Part shown: one piece after another, positions 33,969 to 45,848 of the stretch | How the letters are laid out: each line of letters begins with the position of its first letter | Position numbering within the stretch: position 1 is the stretch's first letter | The notes under the pieces: generated by a model | Database searches by the model: none | The model's input: the letters and a program-made list of their open reading frames with translations, nothing else | What the model was told of the DNA's origin: nothing | Origin: Prostheceraeus crozeri | Lineage: Eukaryota; Platyhelminthes; Polycladida; Euryleptidae | Direction of reading: 5' to 3' | Assembly: GCA_907163375.1 (NCBI GenBank) | Contig: CAJQUW010005698.1 | Location: 85,162-149,161, forward strand | Length of the DNA stretch: 64,000 nucleotides | Program-made: the position numbers and the translations under genes

Positions 33969-34752
33969 GTATACAGTGAAAATTTTTATATGAAAAGATT
34001 CAATTTTTTGCGGAGATTACGTTCTCGTGGTTCAAAAAATTATGTGAGCATTTTTGAAAAAAGTCAAAAATTGCCATTTTTTATACTACCGAGATGACTC
34101 TCCTAAATAAGTAGTATGAAACAAGTTGGATATCAAAAGGAATGAATATTTTCTGAACAGCATCCTAACCAAGCGGATTTCAAGCTGATTATCAAGGGGA
34201 TTTCATGAATTGTATTATAATGAAAGTCTTCATGAAAAAGTCACGATGTTATTCGTGCTTTCTTGGCTGAAATTTCAAGTTTTTAATTCAATTTCCACCG
34301 GCATGATTTTATGATTCACAAATTCATGTTTTATTTATTGAATCTGACTAGTGATATGGACCCATTTGCATCTTTCAAAGTTAATTGAAATCATTGTCTT
34401 TGATTGCTTGACTTTGCTGTGCCAGTGGCAGTTAGCTTATAAATGATCACACTTAAGAAGATTCACTTGAGGTTGAGCATGAAAGCAATAGCTGGTCATC
34501 GAGTTGACAATTCAACAAATATTACCTCTCCAAGGTTGTCATGACACGGACGATCTGTAAAATAATATCATTTCCTTCTGCTTTATGCTATCATGATCAG
34601 CTAATTACGTGGATATTTCTTCAAAACTGCATAAATGTGCATATCTCACATTTGGAAACAATTCCGACTGTATCTCCCTTGAGTTCATTTAATAAAATCG
34701 AAGGTGTATACACATAGGGGATTTAATAAATGCGGAGTTACCACTCTACCTA
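33969..34752. repeat. dispersed repeat with TAGGTAGAGTG ends, copy 2 (left end missing)
   Basis: Matches 14654-15457 throughout and ends CACTCTACCTA like copy 1. The first about 40 bases of copy 1 are missing because the hAT fragment abuts it at GTATACAG, which suggests the hAT element inserted into this repeat. Confidence 0.75.
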
Positions 34753-35750
34753 ATATCCCTACTCTATGAATGCAACACCATTAGTTGTTGGGAACTTCAT
34801 TCTATGGAAGTGTCCCTAATGATTATTTCAGTATCATCCTCCGTGCCTACGATACTTGCTGACATAATAGAAGCTTACAATTTCTTGCACTGCCGTTTCT
34901 AAATGTTTTTATGACATCAAGGAAAGAGAACCACGGGTTGTTTCGAAAGTACATTCATGAAAAATCACGAAGAAAGCTAAAATCACACCGAGAATTTTTT
35001 CCGGTCTTTTCAAGGTGCACCCGGATGCCGAAGTGAATGACATCAACTAATTTGGTAAGACTGATGACAAGCTAGCACATTTTGCGTTCGCCAATCCTCT
35101 TTTGTCTCTTGATTTGAGACCTTTTGTCTTTTGAGTTGACCCCAAGTTGACGAAATACGTTGTATCATCTGAAACCTCAGACTGTACCTTTCCTTTTCAA
35201 TCAAATGTATACAGAGCAAACTTTTTGTGCTAAATTTGTTGCAGGGAAAGCTATTTATCAGGCAGGCCATAAGAGAGGTATTATTTGACATTATGATCTA
35301 CTATTGAAGTTTCTTGGGATCAATTTGACCCCAGGTTGACGGAAGAGGGTTAAGTCAGAAGAGTCGACAAAGACTTTTCGATCGTGCATGTGACAAATGT
35401 CAAAACCTACTTCTGATTTGCTGCGTCACATTGCACCAAAGAACAAATGACGAGTGACAGAGCGCTCCCAGTTCGACCACATGTTTTTAAAAGTGACACG
35501 TGTTGTCTGATTATCATCGCTCTGTCAATGCACACAGCTGCAAGTGCACTTATGGATAGATCACTTTGGAACTCACAGACATCGACAACGCATCTTTTGC
35601 AGAGGACACATGAATATGTCTAGACGAAAAACAGCAATCGGTCGGAAGCAGGGAAAAGTGAGCACAATTTGAATACAGACTGACCTTGCGACTCGTCCCC
35701 ATAAAACAGTACCTTCAAAAAACAGCTTTCCAAGGTCTAAATGTAGGTCA
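34753..35750. other. gene-less stretch
   Basis: Short frames only. TTGACCCCAAGTTGACG (35136) and TTGACCCCAGGTTGACGG (35325) form a small direct repeat; nothing else recognised. Confidence 0.5.
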
Positions 35751-35754
35751 GGCA

Positions 35755-37968
35755 ATCTACAGCGAATTGCAATTCAACCCGCCACAAATTGCAATAGTTT
35801 CAAGAATGGGTTCATCTTGTAGAGAACAAACCCTTATCAACATACCAAAAATCTAAGAAAATCTAGTTAGTGGAAGAGTCTTTTCGAAATACGAAAGAAA
35901 AGTGTATTACAAATTTGCATCAATTTACATCTACAAGTGCCTTACGTGATGAAACCGCAATGAAAATATATTCTGATAAAATATTGTACCTGCATCATCT
36001 AAATATACTGTATGTAGCATCTGCTGACTACAGAATGATGTACTTAAGATATCAATCTCAGCACTTAGGAAATATGATAAAAAGTCAGACTTCACGACAA
36101 GTGCCTCACTGAATCAAAAGCAAAATACTTCATTAGAACGAAAATTATCCATTTTATGAATGCCATAACAAGAGCAAATGAAATCAACACACTAATAGCG
36201 TAGAATATGCCAGCTGTATTCTCATGAGTCAACGATGTCTTAAACAAAGAATAAGCAATTCAAAGACTATAACATCCTCTTTAGCAACTCCTCTCATGAA
36301 AACGCATAGAATTTTAAGCTTCTAGATGAAAAGTAAGTTTACACATGTCACAATCCGGTTTGTCTGCTTCAGCTTACTTTGCAGAAGCCGCAATTTCATT
36401 TGAAAGACAATCATTCTATGCTATCATATGCGCTTTCGCATTGAAGCAACTATGGATGCCTTGGTTATAGAGGCTCACGCAGGTTCTTCCCTTGCCATAA
36501 GCAAATTTGCAATAATTTACATATACAGGTGCCTTAGAATGTGTATTAGATGATAGGTGTGAGTGCTTACATTTCTATGCATATTCACCATGGAGTACTT
36601 GCAAAAGTGCTTCGCTTATTGGTGAAAAAAATGAAAATTCGTTTCCTGACTTATGCAAATCTTAGCAAATTTACACCCTACAGGTACCTAAAAAAAGTTA
36701 TTTACAAGACAAGGGTACGTAAGCGCGTTTTCAACCTATCTGCTTGAACAACTACATTATGCGTTTTCACAAGACGGTAGTTGCAAGAAGTAATCGTTTA
36801 TTGATAGTAAAACTCGCAGATTTGTACGTCAGTTTGCATAATAGTCGCAGAGATAGTCCGGGAGCTAGCGTGAAGTTGTGCAGGGAACGAGGTAGTACAT
36901 AAAACTTTCACATAGCATAGTACACCTCTAACCTACTGCAAAACTTCGCGTCTGCCGGATCAGATCATTTGCTTTTCAGAAATAGAGAGGATAACACAAT
37001 CCTATGTATTTCCAATGGTAAAATTGTGACATTTAAGGTGTTGACTCCATTTTTTCGAATTTTTGCTCATAAAAGTTACACAAATTGGCATTTTGTTGAA
37101 TTGGTTATTATAGAAATCATCTACAGATCATGATCTTTCAAATGAGCTATCATTCAGTGACAGAGGATGAAGCAAAGTGTGCAAGCAGACACTTTTCGTT
37201 GGTGTAACTGCAAATTTTAACATAGAAATTTCAGGAAAATTGTTGATATACTTTAACGAAAAGTGTCTGTTTGTACACTTTACTTCATCCTCTGTCACTG
37301 AATGATAACTCATTTGGAAGATCATGATCTGTAGATGATTTCTATATTAACCAGTTCAACAAAATACCAATTTGTGTAACTTTTATGAGCAAAAATTCGA
37401 AAAAATGGAGTCAACACCTTAAATGTCACAATTTTACCACTGGAAATACATAGGATTGTGTTATCATCTCTATTTCTGAAAAGCAAATGATCTGATCCGG
37501 CAGACGCGAAGTTTTGCAGTAGGTTAGAGGTGTGCGATGCTATGTGAAAGTTTTATGTACTACCTCGTTCCCTGCACAACTTCACGCTAGCTCCCGGACT
37601 AAGAGTTACAAGTATTCTTGAACTATTGAAGTCCAACCGCTTGGAAAGGACATAATTCAGAAAATATAACTGGTATTAGTGAGAGCCATGTGGAAGATAA
37701 ATGAAGCAAATGAAACAAAGCTGCAACGCTTCATTTTGATTGGCTGTTGCAATCTTTATCTGCGATTTCATTGGTGCAAACGCGTCTTTGCATTTCGAAA
37801 AGACTTGACTTCTGAGACTTGACAAGTGGAGAGTTCAGGGTGTTCCACCAGCTAGACTTTCTTAGATTTTTGATATGTTGATAAGGGGTTTTTCTCTACG
37901 AGATGAGCCCATTCTTGAAACTATTGCAATTTATGGCGGGTTGAAGCGCAATTAGCTGTAGATTGCAT
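35755..37968. repeat. large fold-back structure with outer inverted arms
   Basis: 35755-35875 matches the reverse complement of 37846-37968 (CAATCTACAGC, TTCAACCCGCCA, ATTGCAATAGTTTCAAGAAT, AACCCTTATCAACAT), and AGTCTTTTCGAAAT at 35878 has its partner at 37793. The inner part holds the long palindrome 36855-37600 and three partial copies of an AGCAAATTTGCA-AATTTACA-CTACAGGTGCCTTA motif (about 35909, 36499, 36660). No coding sequence seen. Confidence 0.75.
36855..37600. repeat. 746-bp palindrome with 346-bp arms
   Basis: Arms 36855-37200 and 37255-37600 are near-perfect reverse complements around a 54-bp loop. The outer ends read AGTCCGGGAGCTAGCG and CGCTAGCTCCCGGACT. A transcript would fold into a very long hairpin. 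It is probably a fold-back transposable element; clear target duplications are not seen. Confidence 0.9.
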
Positions 37969-38006
37969 GGACTAATGCAGCATCAATTACAGGTAATTCT
38001 GACAAT

Positions 38007-40347
38007 CAGGCCTGTGGAGCCGGAGCCGGAACCTTAAGGAGCCGATGGTTTTGGTCGGAGCCGGAGCCGGAGCCGGATCCGATTTATCACAAAGGCTCCT
38101 GCTCCGGCTCCGATTGTTTGAGCTTTGATATAAATCTAGAATTTTGAAAGGTTTTAATTGGCATCATAAAAAAATTAGATCATTTGAAATCTAAAGATAT
38201 GTCTTTTAAGTATACCAATGATCTGTCCTCCACGATATCTTTCTTTGCAGTTGCCGCCTTCTTTTGCATTATATGTATTATATTTGCACACATGTGTAAT
38301 ATTTTTTTATTACATATGTTTCGTAAGACTAATTTCCATAGCTTTTAGTGACAACGTATTCTCCAAAATCCATTAATTTGAAGACTTGTTATATGCATGC
38401 TAACTAAATGATTGTAGATTCCTAGAGACAAGTCGCCAGTCATTTATGTACACATTTCCAGTTCAGTCACCATAGACAATATAGCTACATTTCTTGCTCA
38501 ATGTCTTAAATCTAATACGGTTACTATGTAGGCTATCATCTATCGGTATGGTGACAATGCCAATTTCCTTAGATTGTATTGTAGGCTCTTGTGCAGTCCC
38601 CCACCTACATTTTTCAAAACAATCGATTATACAATTTGATCAATTTTGATTGGAGGGATAACTCTTCACAGTCACACGAATGAACTGACTACAAGTCCTC
38701 GCATGGCTATAGCAATAAGTGACCCAGCCACTTCTAGTTGCGCCCTATTATTCTAAAGGTATCTCATTCACAATGAATTTCCTTTGACTTCAAAATTCAA
38801 AGGGTATATTTCAATGCGAAAAAATCCGAAGCCAAATTACAATGTTGACTTGCTGACGAAGTTTGCGACCATGACATCGCAATTACCCACGTAGATTTTT
38901 ACAACAGCACGGAATGCTTTACTCAAACCGGTGATGCTGAAACGGACATCCAATGGTGCTGCATCTTTTTACCAGAGAAAAAATGGGGGGGGAGGACTGC
39001 ACAAGAGCCGTATTGTGTAATAATATTTCCCCAAATGTCATAGACCTGTGGATTTCAAGAATTTTCATTATTATTTTTTCCGTCTGTCAACACTTTATGC
39101 TGATATCATGTTGACTTATATGTATATAATAAAGAAAGATTGAGACGCTCTCAATAAAGGCGTCTTTTGACCTCCCTTTTCTACTGTCTGTGACATAAAA
39201 CCGCACGCGCATTCGAAAGCTAGCAAAGTAGATGGGATTTCTGCTCGGTGCTCGCAGTCAAATTTTTATTATGCATTTCACCCTGCAACATGCTGTGTGA
39301 TACTCCGAGTTCAGTTTCATCAGCCTAACCATCATCAGAGGAATAGTGGTAATATGTTATACATAAATTGAATATAATAATATACATGAATCATTGATGA
39401 ATTGTTTAGTGCAACCTTACGCCATAATGAAAAACACGAAATTAACATAATATTAGTTAAGCCTTAACTTATTAAGTACGCTGCATAGAATTACAAAACT
39501 CGTCCTAAATTAGATATTTTTATTTTTTTAAGTATAATTTTCAATTGTACATTTCTAGCCTACACTGCAATGAGACTATCTAAATTACAATTTCTACAGA
39601 TAATGAGTCGTGGGCTACCCACCGATCATATTATTCATGGACCAACAGACTTGGATAAAGGCAATAACAAATAGCAATAACAACCTAAGCTAGCCTATAT
39701 ACACTTTAATATTCAATAAATCAATTGATATCTTGATTGATACGGTATATTTGGCTATATAGCCACCCTTTCCATGTTTGAGTAGATACAGGCCCTAAGC
39801 TATTTAGAGGCATACGCTATCCAGTTTCATATTCAAGCTTTGTTAAAAAGCTTATACTACTATTCGGCCCCTGTGACGGCTAATTAGGTATATCATCATC
39901 ACTCATGTGGTCTTATAATGTAGCCTCGTAGTAGACTGGTTGCAGGTTAAATTTACTGGTTAAACTTAAATTTACTGGTTAACTGGTTAAATTTATATTT
40001 AACCAGTGCGGGAGATCTTTATCTAATTTAACCAATCCAGGCTATAACTTTATTTTATCTTTCAGAGATAGTCAATTCATGCAAAAATATATGGCAAGTA
40101 TGATATTTATCATTATATTAGGCTATTATCATTTTTATTATTAACTTAAGTCGTTGCTTGTTAATGAAAACTAATTTGATGATTGTAGCAAGCCTCTAAA
40201 GGCCACACCGTTATCCAAAAAACCCGTTCAACGGATCCAGGATAACCAGCATAGATAGAACCTGAATTTGAAGCCGGAGCCTTTCACATCAGTGTCGTGG
40301 AGCCGGAGCCGGAGCCGATGAGATAACGCATCGGCTCCACAGCCCTG
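38007..40347. mobile_element. non-autonomous hAT element, 2341 bp
   Basis: Begins CAGGCCTGTGGAGCCGG and ends CGGCTCCACAGCCCTG, an inverted repeat with one or two mismatches. Perfect 8-bp duplication CTGACAAT at 37999-38006 and 40348-40355. Both ends carry repeated GGAGCC units in both orientations (38015-38115 and 40265-40340). No transposase is inside. It interrupts the right outer arm region of the fold-back structure, so it inserted later. A smaller element is nested at 38584-39009. Confidence 0.9.
38584..39009. mobile_element. nested MITE, 426 bp
   Basis: Perfect 16-bp terminal inverted repeats GGCTCTTGTGCAGTCC and GGACTGCACAAGAGCC. The flanking octamers GTATTGTA and GTATTGTG match at seven of eight positions, which suggests a hAT-type MITE. 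No coding capacity. Confidence 0.8.
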
Positions 40348-40355
40348 CTGACAAT

Positions 40356-42095
40356 TTATGTTTTTGAAGAAAGTCAATGAGATTAGCCATTTTTTCATAT
40401 TTCTATTTTTGCTTTATAGCTGTGCTATTTAGAGATGCGCAGCAGCAATCCTAGCCCGAACCCGTACTATAATTTGAACCCGACCGAACCTGAAAGTTTT
40501 GCCGATACCAAAAGCCCGATCACAAATCAAAAAATTTAATTAAAAAATCTATTTGTGACAACCAGGATAATGAATTTCCCAAAATATGGGCTTGAGCCTT
40601 TGTGAAGCGCACAAATAGACTAACACTACTAATTGGATTCATTGGAATTGATTGCAATTAAGTCGACGTAAATTACAGATGGATCATGAATACGGATGCA
40701 GTCAATAGTAACAATAATGATAAAAGGGACATATTTCTTAGCGTCATCGGTTCGCTTAATCAGTGTATGCGTATGTCGCATTGGAATAAAGCATATTAAT
40801 AATATTATTATCAAGGTTTTTTAAGGTTTTTGCTACGGGTCATCTGATCATTCCCACGGGCTACACACTCAAATCGTCTCAAGATCGATTTTCATCAGTG
40901 TGCGCCTAACGCACTCAGGATTTATAAGCAAAAACAGAAGTCATGAATCAGTATAACATTCAGCATTACCAGTGTCATTCTCCATGTAAATGAGCTATCA
41001 TGAGATGAATTCTGGGCATTGATATTGTTGGCTATGGCTCACTACATGTAACGGATGAACGTTCAAAATCCACGGTACAAGTCGAAAATTCCACGGTGCA
41101 GTCATCACTTATTCACACGCTTATTAGTCACGGTTATTGTCATCGCTTCTTGATATTGCAATTACAGTTTCATGTTTCTTGTTGATCCATTTTTCAAGTA
41201 TTTTTCTTATCTTTTTTACTCCATATATCTATACACGCTCTATGATATATTATATATTAAGTTCAATTTTCATCATGACTTTCATAGATATCGAACATGA
41301 GCCGACAAAAATACTTTTGTCAATTAAATTGAAAATCTCCACAATAGTATAATAAAAATGTTGATGCATATAATCAGGTTTAGAAATTGATAACAAGATA
41401 ATACAATAATACATGAAATGCCCAAGATTTTCAGAATATTTTTATAATTTTAGCTTTTATTCAGCACGAGAATAAATTGACAACAGTTTCCCAACCGATT
41501 GCCAACCTCTATGGCTTACGTCTTTTCACCAACGCTTTGCCAATTGGTTGGCTCTATAACCCTTCACCAACGGTTAACCAACGGTCGTCAAATTGTAGTT
41601 TTATCGATAAATATATACAGAGAGGAGCAATTGAGCATCATAATAGGATTTGATATATAGTATCAGCTTGACAAATGCATGAAACGGTTTGCCAACCTTA
41701 TGCCGTTGGCCCAACGGAAAACCAACGTTACTTTTCCCACTGGGAAGTGAAGAAGGTGCGAGCTCGATTCCTAGGTCGGCAAGTGCAGCCGGGGAATCAA
41801 GGGTTGCTGTCTTGTAGTGACTTAATAGTTGTCATTCTCTTTAGATATTCAATGTGCTGCTACAGACCTTTGTTGTCAACATTCACTTTTGATACTTTTA
41901 TCCTCAGTACATGGCGGCAGTCCCAATGCAGTTTAAAATCATCATGAAGCAAGTTTCAACCAGATGGAAATAATGAAATCGAAGCAAAACTGCTATGCAG
42001 ACTATGTTTATAAATTATATGTAGCCTATGCTGGAAAAAGAAAGATATCAGTTAAGCCAATTTGCATGGGTGATAATGCCTGATTTCCACTAGCA
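40356..42095. other. gene-less stretch with short repeats
   Basis: CCCGAACCCG/AACCCGACCGAACC at 40456-40495 resembles the end repeats of some hAT elements, but no partner end is seen. 41485-41740 contains several CCAACGG/CCAACC-type units in both orientations. No gene recognised. Confidence 0.45.
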
Positions 42096-42099
42096 TCGA

Positions 42100-42954
42100 T
42101 TTGTCGCTTAATCACGCCGCTCTTCAATTCTTTTCCCTGATTGACCAACTCGTTGAAGTGCTATCGATCATTTTTTACCTTTCCACTACTAGTTCTAGTG
42201 GACGACATCGCTCCCTCCCTCATCGAGCGTCGCTGACTGGTTTAGTGCATGTCGGTGGTTTCCTCATCGGCGCGGATCAGGTGGTCTATCGTTTTGGATA
42301 CTGAGGGATTATTCTGCGACTCCATCGAAAGCCGCCAGAGACATTTTTAGCCGCAGTTTGGCAGCCGAGATTATGTCTCAAGTGCGACGATAACTCACCC
42401 ATTGCAAAATGATCGAATCCTCAAGTATCCATGAACTTCCGCCATATCTCGCTGCCTAATATCTAAGGTTTTGGAGAGAATCGTCCTTCAGAAGTGCATC
42501 TTGCCACATATGCACGGAAAGCTGGATCTCACAGTTCCTTCTTCGCTCGGGACCAGGTTGCTCTATCGCACTGACCCTGCATTTCTGCATTTTTTCGTTC
42601 AATCATTCTATACTCGCATCCTTCATTCTGTAACCACGCTTCATATTTGAAAGACAAACTATCTCGTGTAGACAACCTCACTTTGACTCTTTGACCGTCG
42701 CGGTCAAGTACTTGGGCCTACTTTCCTGAGTCACTTTTACTTTTGACCGTCATGTACAAGTGCTTCATGCCCAACATATTTTCTTGGCTATTAAGCCACG
42801 CCTTATTATGTATTCCTGTTGCAAACAGAAGAGAGGACGACTCAGAAGACGAGCGAGATACTTCTGCAAGGAAGATTTGAAGGAGATTGGCCTGAAGAAG
42901 GATGCAATGGACAGAAGGAGATGGAGATGTCGAATTCGCACCGGCGACCCTTGA
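42100..42954 (+). pseudogene. LINE reverse-transcriptase fragments
   Basis: Around 42430-42600 the frames read MNFRHISLP then, after a one-base shift, KVLERIVLQKCILPHMHGKL and RLLYRTDPAFLHFF, the start of a non-LTR RT domain (family RPISL...KVLERIV). Around 42850-42954 the frame reads KEDLKEIGLKKDAMDRRRWR followed by CRIRTGDP-stop, the extreme C-terminus of a LINE ORF2. Most of the RT lies between them but is missing, so this is an internally deleted, decayed copy or two neighbouring fragments. Confidence 0.65.
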
Positions 42955-43313
42955 AGACAAGGAGATGCCCGCAGACGGGGATTGCAATATTGATGAAAGA
43001 AGCGGTAAATGCTTTCAGCTACTTTGAAATGATAATGAAGTTGATTGACAATGACCTGTATAGGATCACATTCGAGTGTCGACTTGAACTGCTCATTCCT
43101 CCCAGTCGTCGTTTCCTAGAAGGGCAGAGTATGCAATAATGAAATGGCACACACCACACACGATCTACGGTCAAACAATGAGGCGTCCCTCAATAATCAG
43201 TGAACCTCAGACAGCAACCAGAGGCGTGCGTGTCATACACATCGAGTTCTTCGTTCGGTCACACTTCGCTGTCACAGTACCATTCATTGACAAATCGTTC
43301 GAAGAGATGGAGT

Positions 43314-43603
43314 GAACTAAATTTCTCATGCCTGCCAACTTCTAGGAATCTGACAGACCAACTTCAACGAGAAAACTTGTGCGCAATGATCTGAATTCTT
43401 TGAATCTGAAAGAATTGTGGCAATCGAAGTATTTTGGAGGAATTCACAGCAATCCGCAACCGACGCACGACTGCTTTTCCTATCTCTGTAAGGTATTAGG
43501 AATACCTTTTTGCCCACTTACTAAGTTCCAACATGTGTATTGTTTTGAATAAGTCTTCACTTCTAGAGCTAAACAATCTAATTCTGTGATTGCTCCCCAT
43601 TCG
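43314..43603 (+). repeat. dispersed repeat, second copy of 10636-10990
   Basis: Same motif series as 10636-10990, slightly shorter, with many small differences. Here it is not inside a recognisable hAT element. Confidence 0.65.
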
Positions 43604-43865
43604 TTACTTAAGATCTTCGTTAAGCCAACTGACTTTCAATACTGCGAGGATGTTCCATATGCCACATGACGTAGCAAATTGCAGCTGAGAGTATTTATGG
43701 CTTTTGTCATGATAAAACTTGGCGAACGATTACTTTTTTTAATCTGTATCCATAACATAGCGCTTTTGATGTATCCCAGCTTGTATTTCACAGATGTCTC
43801 ACAGAAAACCCACTCAAGGGAATTCCCATCAGATAAAAATCCACTGCTACACCAAATCATAATAG

Positions 43866-44095
43866 ACCGGGAGGTCGCACCAAGTTCTTTACGAACTAGG
43901 TCACACATGAAATTTTCACAATTATGTACGCCTCCTCACTACCACAAAACTGCACGTCTGCCGAATCTGATCACTTGATTTTATAAATAGCCTGGATTGG
44001 AGAAACCCCTGTATTTCCAATGAAGAAATTGTGACGTATTAGTTATGATATAGACACAATTTTATTGAATTATTGACTACAGATTAAAGTCGAAG
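43866..44095 (+). repeat. single-arm copy of the 36855 palindrome
   Basis: CCGGGAGGTCGC, ATGAAATTTTCACA, ACTGCACGTCTGCCGAATC and CTGTATTTCCAATG follow the order of the left palindrome arm (36859-37130). The copy is diverged and has no opposite arm. Confidence 0.65.
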
Positions 44096-44376
44096 AAATA
44101 ATTCTTCAATGTGATTTGCGCAGAATCTGCAGGTCATGCTCTGTCATGTGTGGGGTCGGTTTATTCAGAATCTCTCATGTTTGACTCGTGTGACACTCAT
44201 ATCTGTAAGTATGACGGAAATGACGGAAAGTGTGCCAGAATGGGATGGATTTGCGTTCCTATGGCGGTCACCACTTGTGGTGTCTGGGCTCAGAAGCAAT
44301 GGAAACATTACATCGGATTTCCAGATCACTGTCAATGTGTGGAAACGAACGGCACTCATTGATTCGCAATGAAGTA

Positions 44377-44554
44377 CTGTAAAACAACACATTTTCGCGA
44401 ATTTCGCGAGGGCGAGTGTCTCGCGAAAATTTCTTGCCATGGATATTGCGAATGGTGCACGACCATGAAATCGCGAAAATAAGTTGTCGCTAACTAGTTC
44501 ACTATAGTCGACAGTCGGGAAAATGTGTTGCCACGAAAATGTGCTGTTTTACAG
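44377..44554. mobile_element. MITE, about 178 bp
   Basis: Ends CTGTAAAACAACACATTTTCG and CGAAAATGTGCTGTTTTACAG are inverted repeats (one mismatch). Flanked by TA on the left and TG on the right, so probably a Tc1/mariner-type MITE with one mutated target base. The interior has several TCGCGAAA motifs. Confidence 0.75.
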
Positions 44555-45298
44555 TGCAAGATTTCCTGGGCGTGACGCTAGCAAAATCAGTTGCCAGAGC
44601 TCTCCTGGCGCACATGACTCCTTGAAGTGTTTTCTTTTATTCCTTTGGTCATTTTTTGTATCTTGAGTTGAGCATTGATTCTTAGACTTTGTACATAGGT
44701 CTATTTATGTATGTTCATATTGGTTGCACTGAGCACAAGTCATGTATGTGATAAGAACATATTTTATATATATGATGTCTGTAATCATTTAACAACATTT
44801 TCATTGAAATTTCAACAAATATGTGCCATTTTCTCTCCGGATAAGATGTCTGCATACATGTGCACTTGTACCTCGTTCATCATCAATTTTCATCAAATCA
44901 TTCAACAATCATCAAATTTCAAGAAATTGAATTGTTTTATCTCAGCTAGTGGAAATAAAAACTCGGTTAATATGCAGTCTGACTTCATGCATCCCATATA
45001 GTATGAACTCCCTCTCTCTAATCACCTACAACTCTCCCGTTCTGATTTGGAAAATTCTGGTGACGATGGTGTATATTGTAGATGGATATAAGATCCGAAT
45101 TCAGCAGTCAAATACGATAGCAACGATGAATTTTATGAGGTTGCAATTTATATGAAATACTTAAGTAAGTAAATGCTTCAGTATTCAGGACAATACCATC
45201 ATTGTTCTTGATGAGAAGCTAATCAGTGGAATTATCTGTCATCAACTATGTATCGTCAACACAATTCAAGGTCAGTCACAAGCAAATATGTCAAAATA

Positions 45299-45425
45299 CA
45301 GTGTACTCCGGATAGGCAGGAACCGGATAAACAGGAATTTCGCTTACGCGAGAGAAAAATCGAGAAACATTTCCAACACAGGAGAGCTTTCGGAAGTCAC
45401 TCCGCTTAGACGGGAGATTTTTTTC
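45299..45425 (+). repeat. possible pogo/Tigger-type element end
   Basis: After a TA, CAGTGTACTCCGGATAGGCAGGAA is followed by a near-repeat CCGGATAAACAGGAATTTCGC, resembling the ends of pogo-type elements. No opposite end is found, so it is a fragment at best. Confidence 0.35.
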
Positions 45426-45481
45426 ATTTTTAATAATTTACCTATTTTTTATGGATAACTGGATTTGAGCTTCTGCATTAA

Positions 45482-45754
45482 ATGATTTTCGTCTGTGTTT
45501 CAACCAAAAATGCATTTGTGCTCTTACTACTTGTTGTTCTGATGCACTGTGGGAGTGCAGTGTTGCAAAAAATCATTTCCTACTCCCCTATGTGCGCATT
45601 GGATGAAAGGGATGAGGGTTGCAATAATGCAATCATTTGCTTGCATAAAGAAACAACACATTGCATTTCACTACTCCAAATATCAGATGATTTAGTTAAC
45701 GCATCCTCCTCTGAAGATTTATTGCAAATAGGAGCAGTGTGGCCTGATTTATAA
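45482..45754 (+). CDS. hypothetical short secreted-type ORF (90 codons)
   Basis: Starts at an ATG and has a hydrophobic segment (residues 11-26, FVLLLLVVLMHCGSA) that would fit a signal peptide, then a Cys-containing part with a CxnC series. It ends 85 bases before the splice acceptor of the transporter's first coding exon, same strand. No homologue recognised. It could be chance, or lie in a 5' untranslated exon of the transporter. Confidence 0.2.
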   Translation: MIFVCVSTKNAFVLLLLVVLMHCGSAVLQKIISYSPMCALDERDEGCNNAIICLHKETTHCISLLQISDDLVNASSSEDLLQIGAVWPDL

Positions 45755-45848
45755 ATAGTAAGGATACGTAATTGGTTGCAGTGCAAATAATGCATTTTAT
45801 ATCATGTGAGGTTAATCGATCAATGGATTTTCTTTCAGATTCGAAAGG

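Noticed and set aside
42760-43139. Possible host gene with acidic/basic segments
   Set aside because: The 42850-42954 part is a LINE ORF2 C-terminus; the rest is in other frames of the same debris.
44111-44372. Cys-rich 83-codon frame
   Set aside because: Overlaps another open frame in a different phase, has no family pattern and runs up to a MITE.
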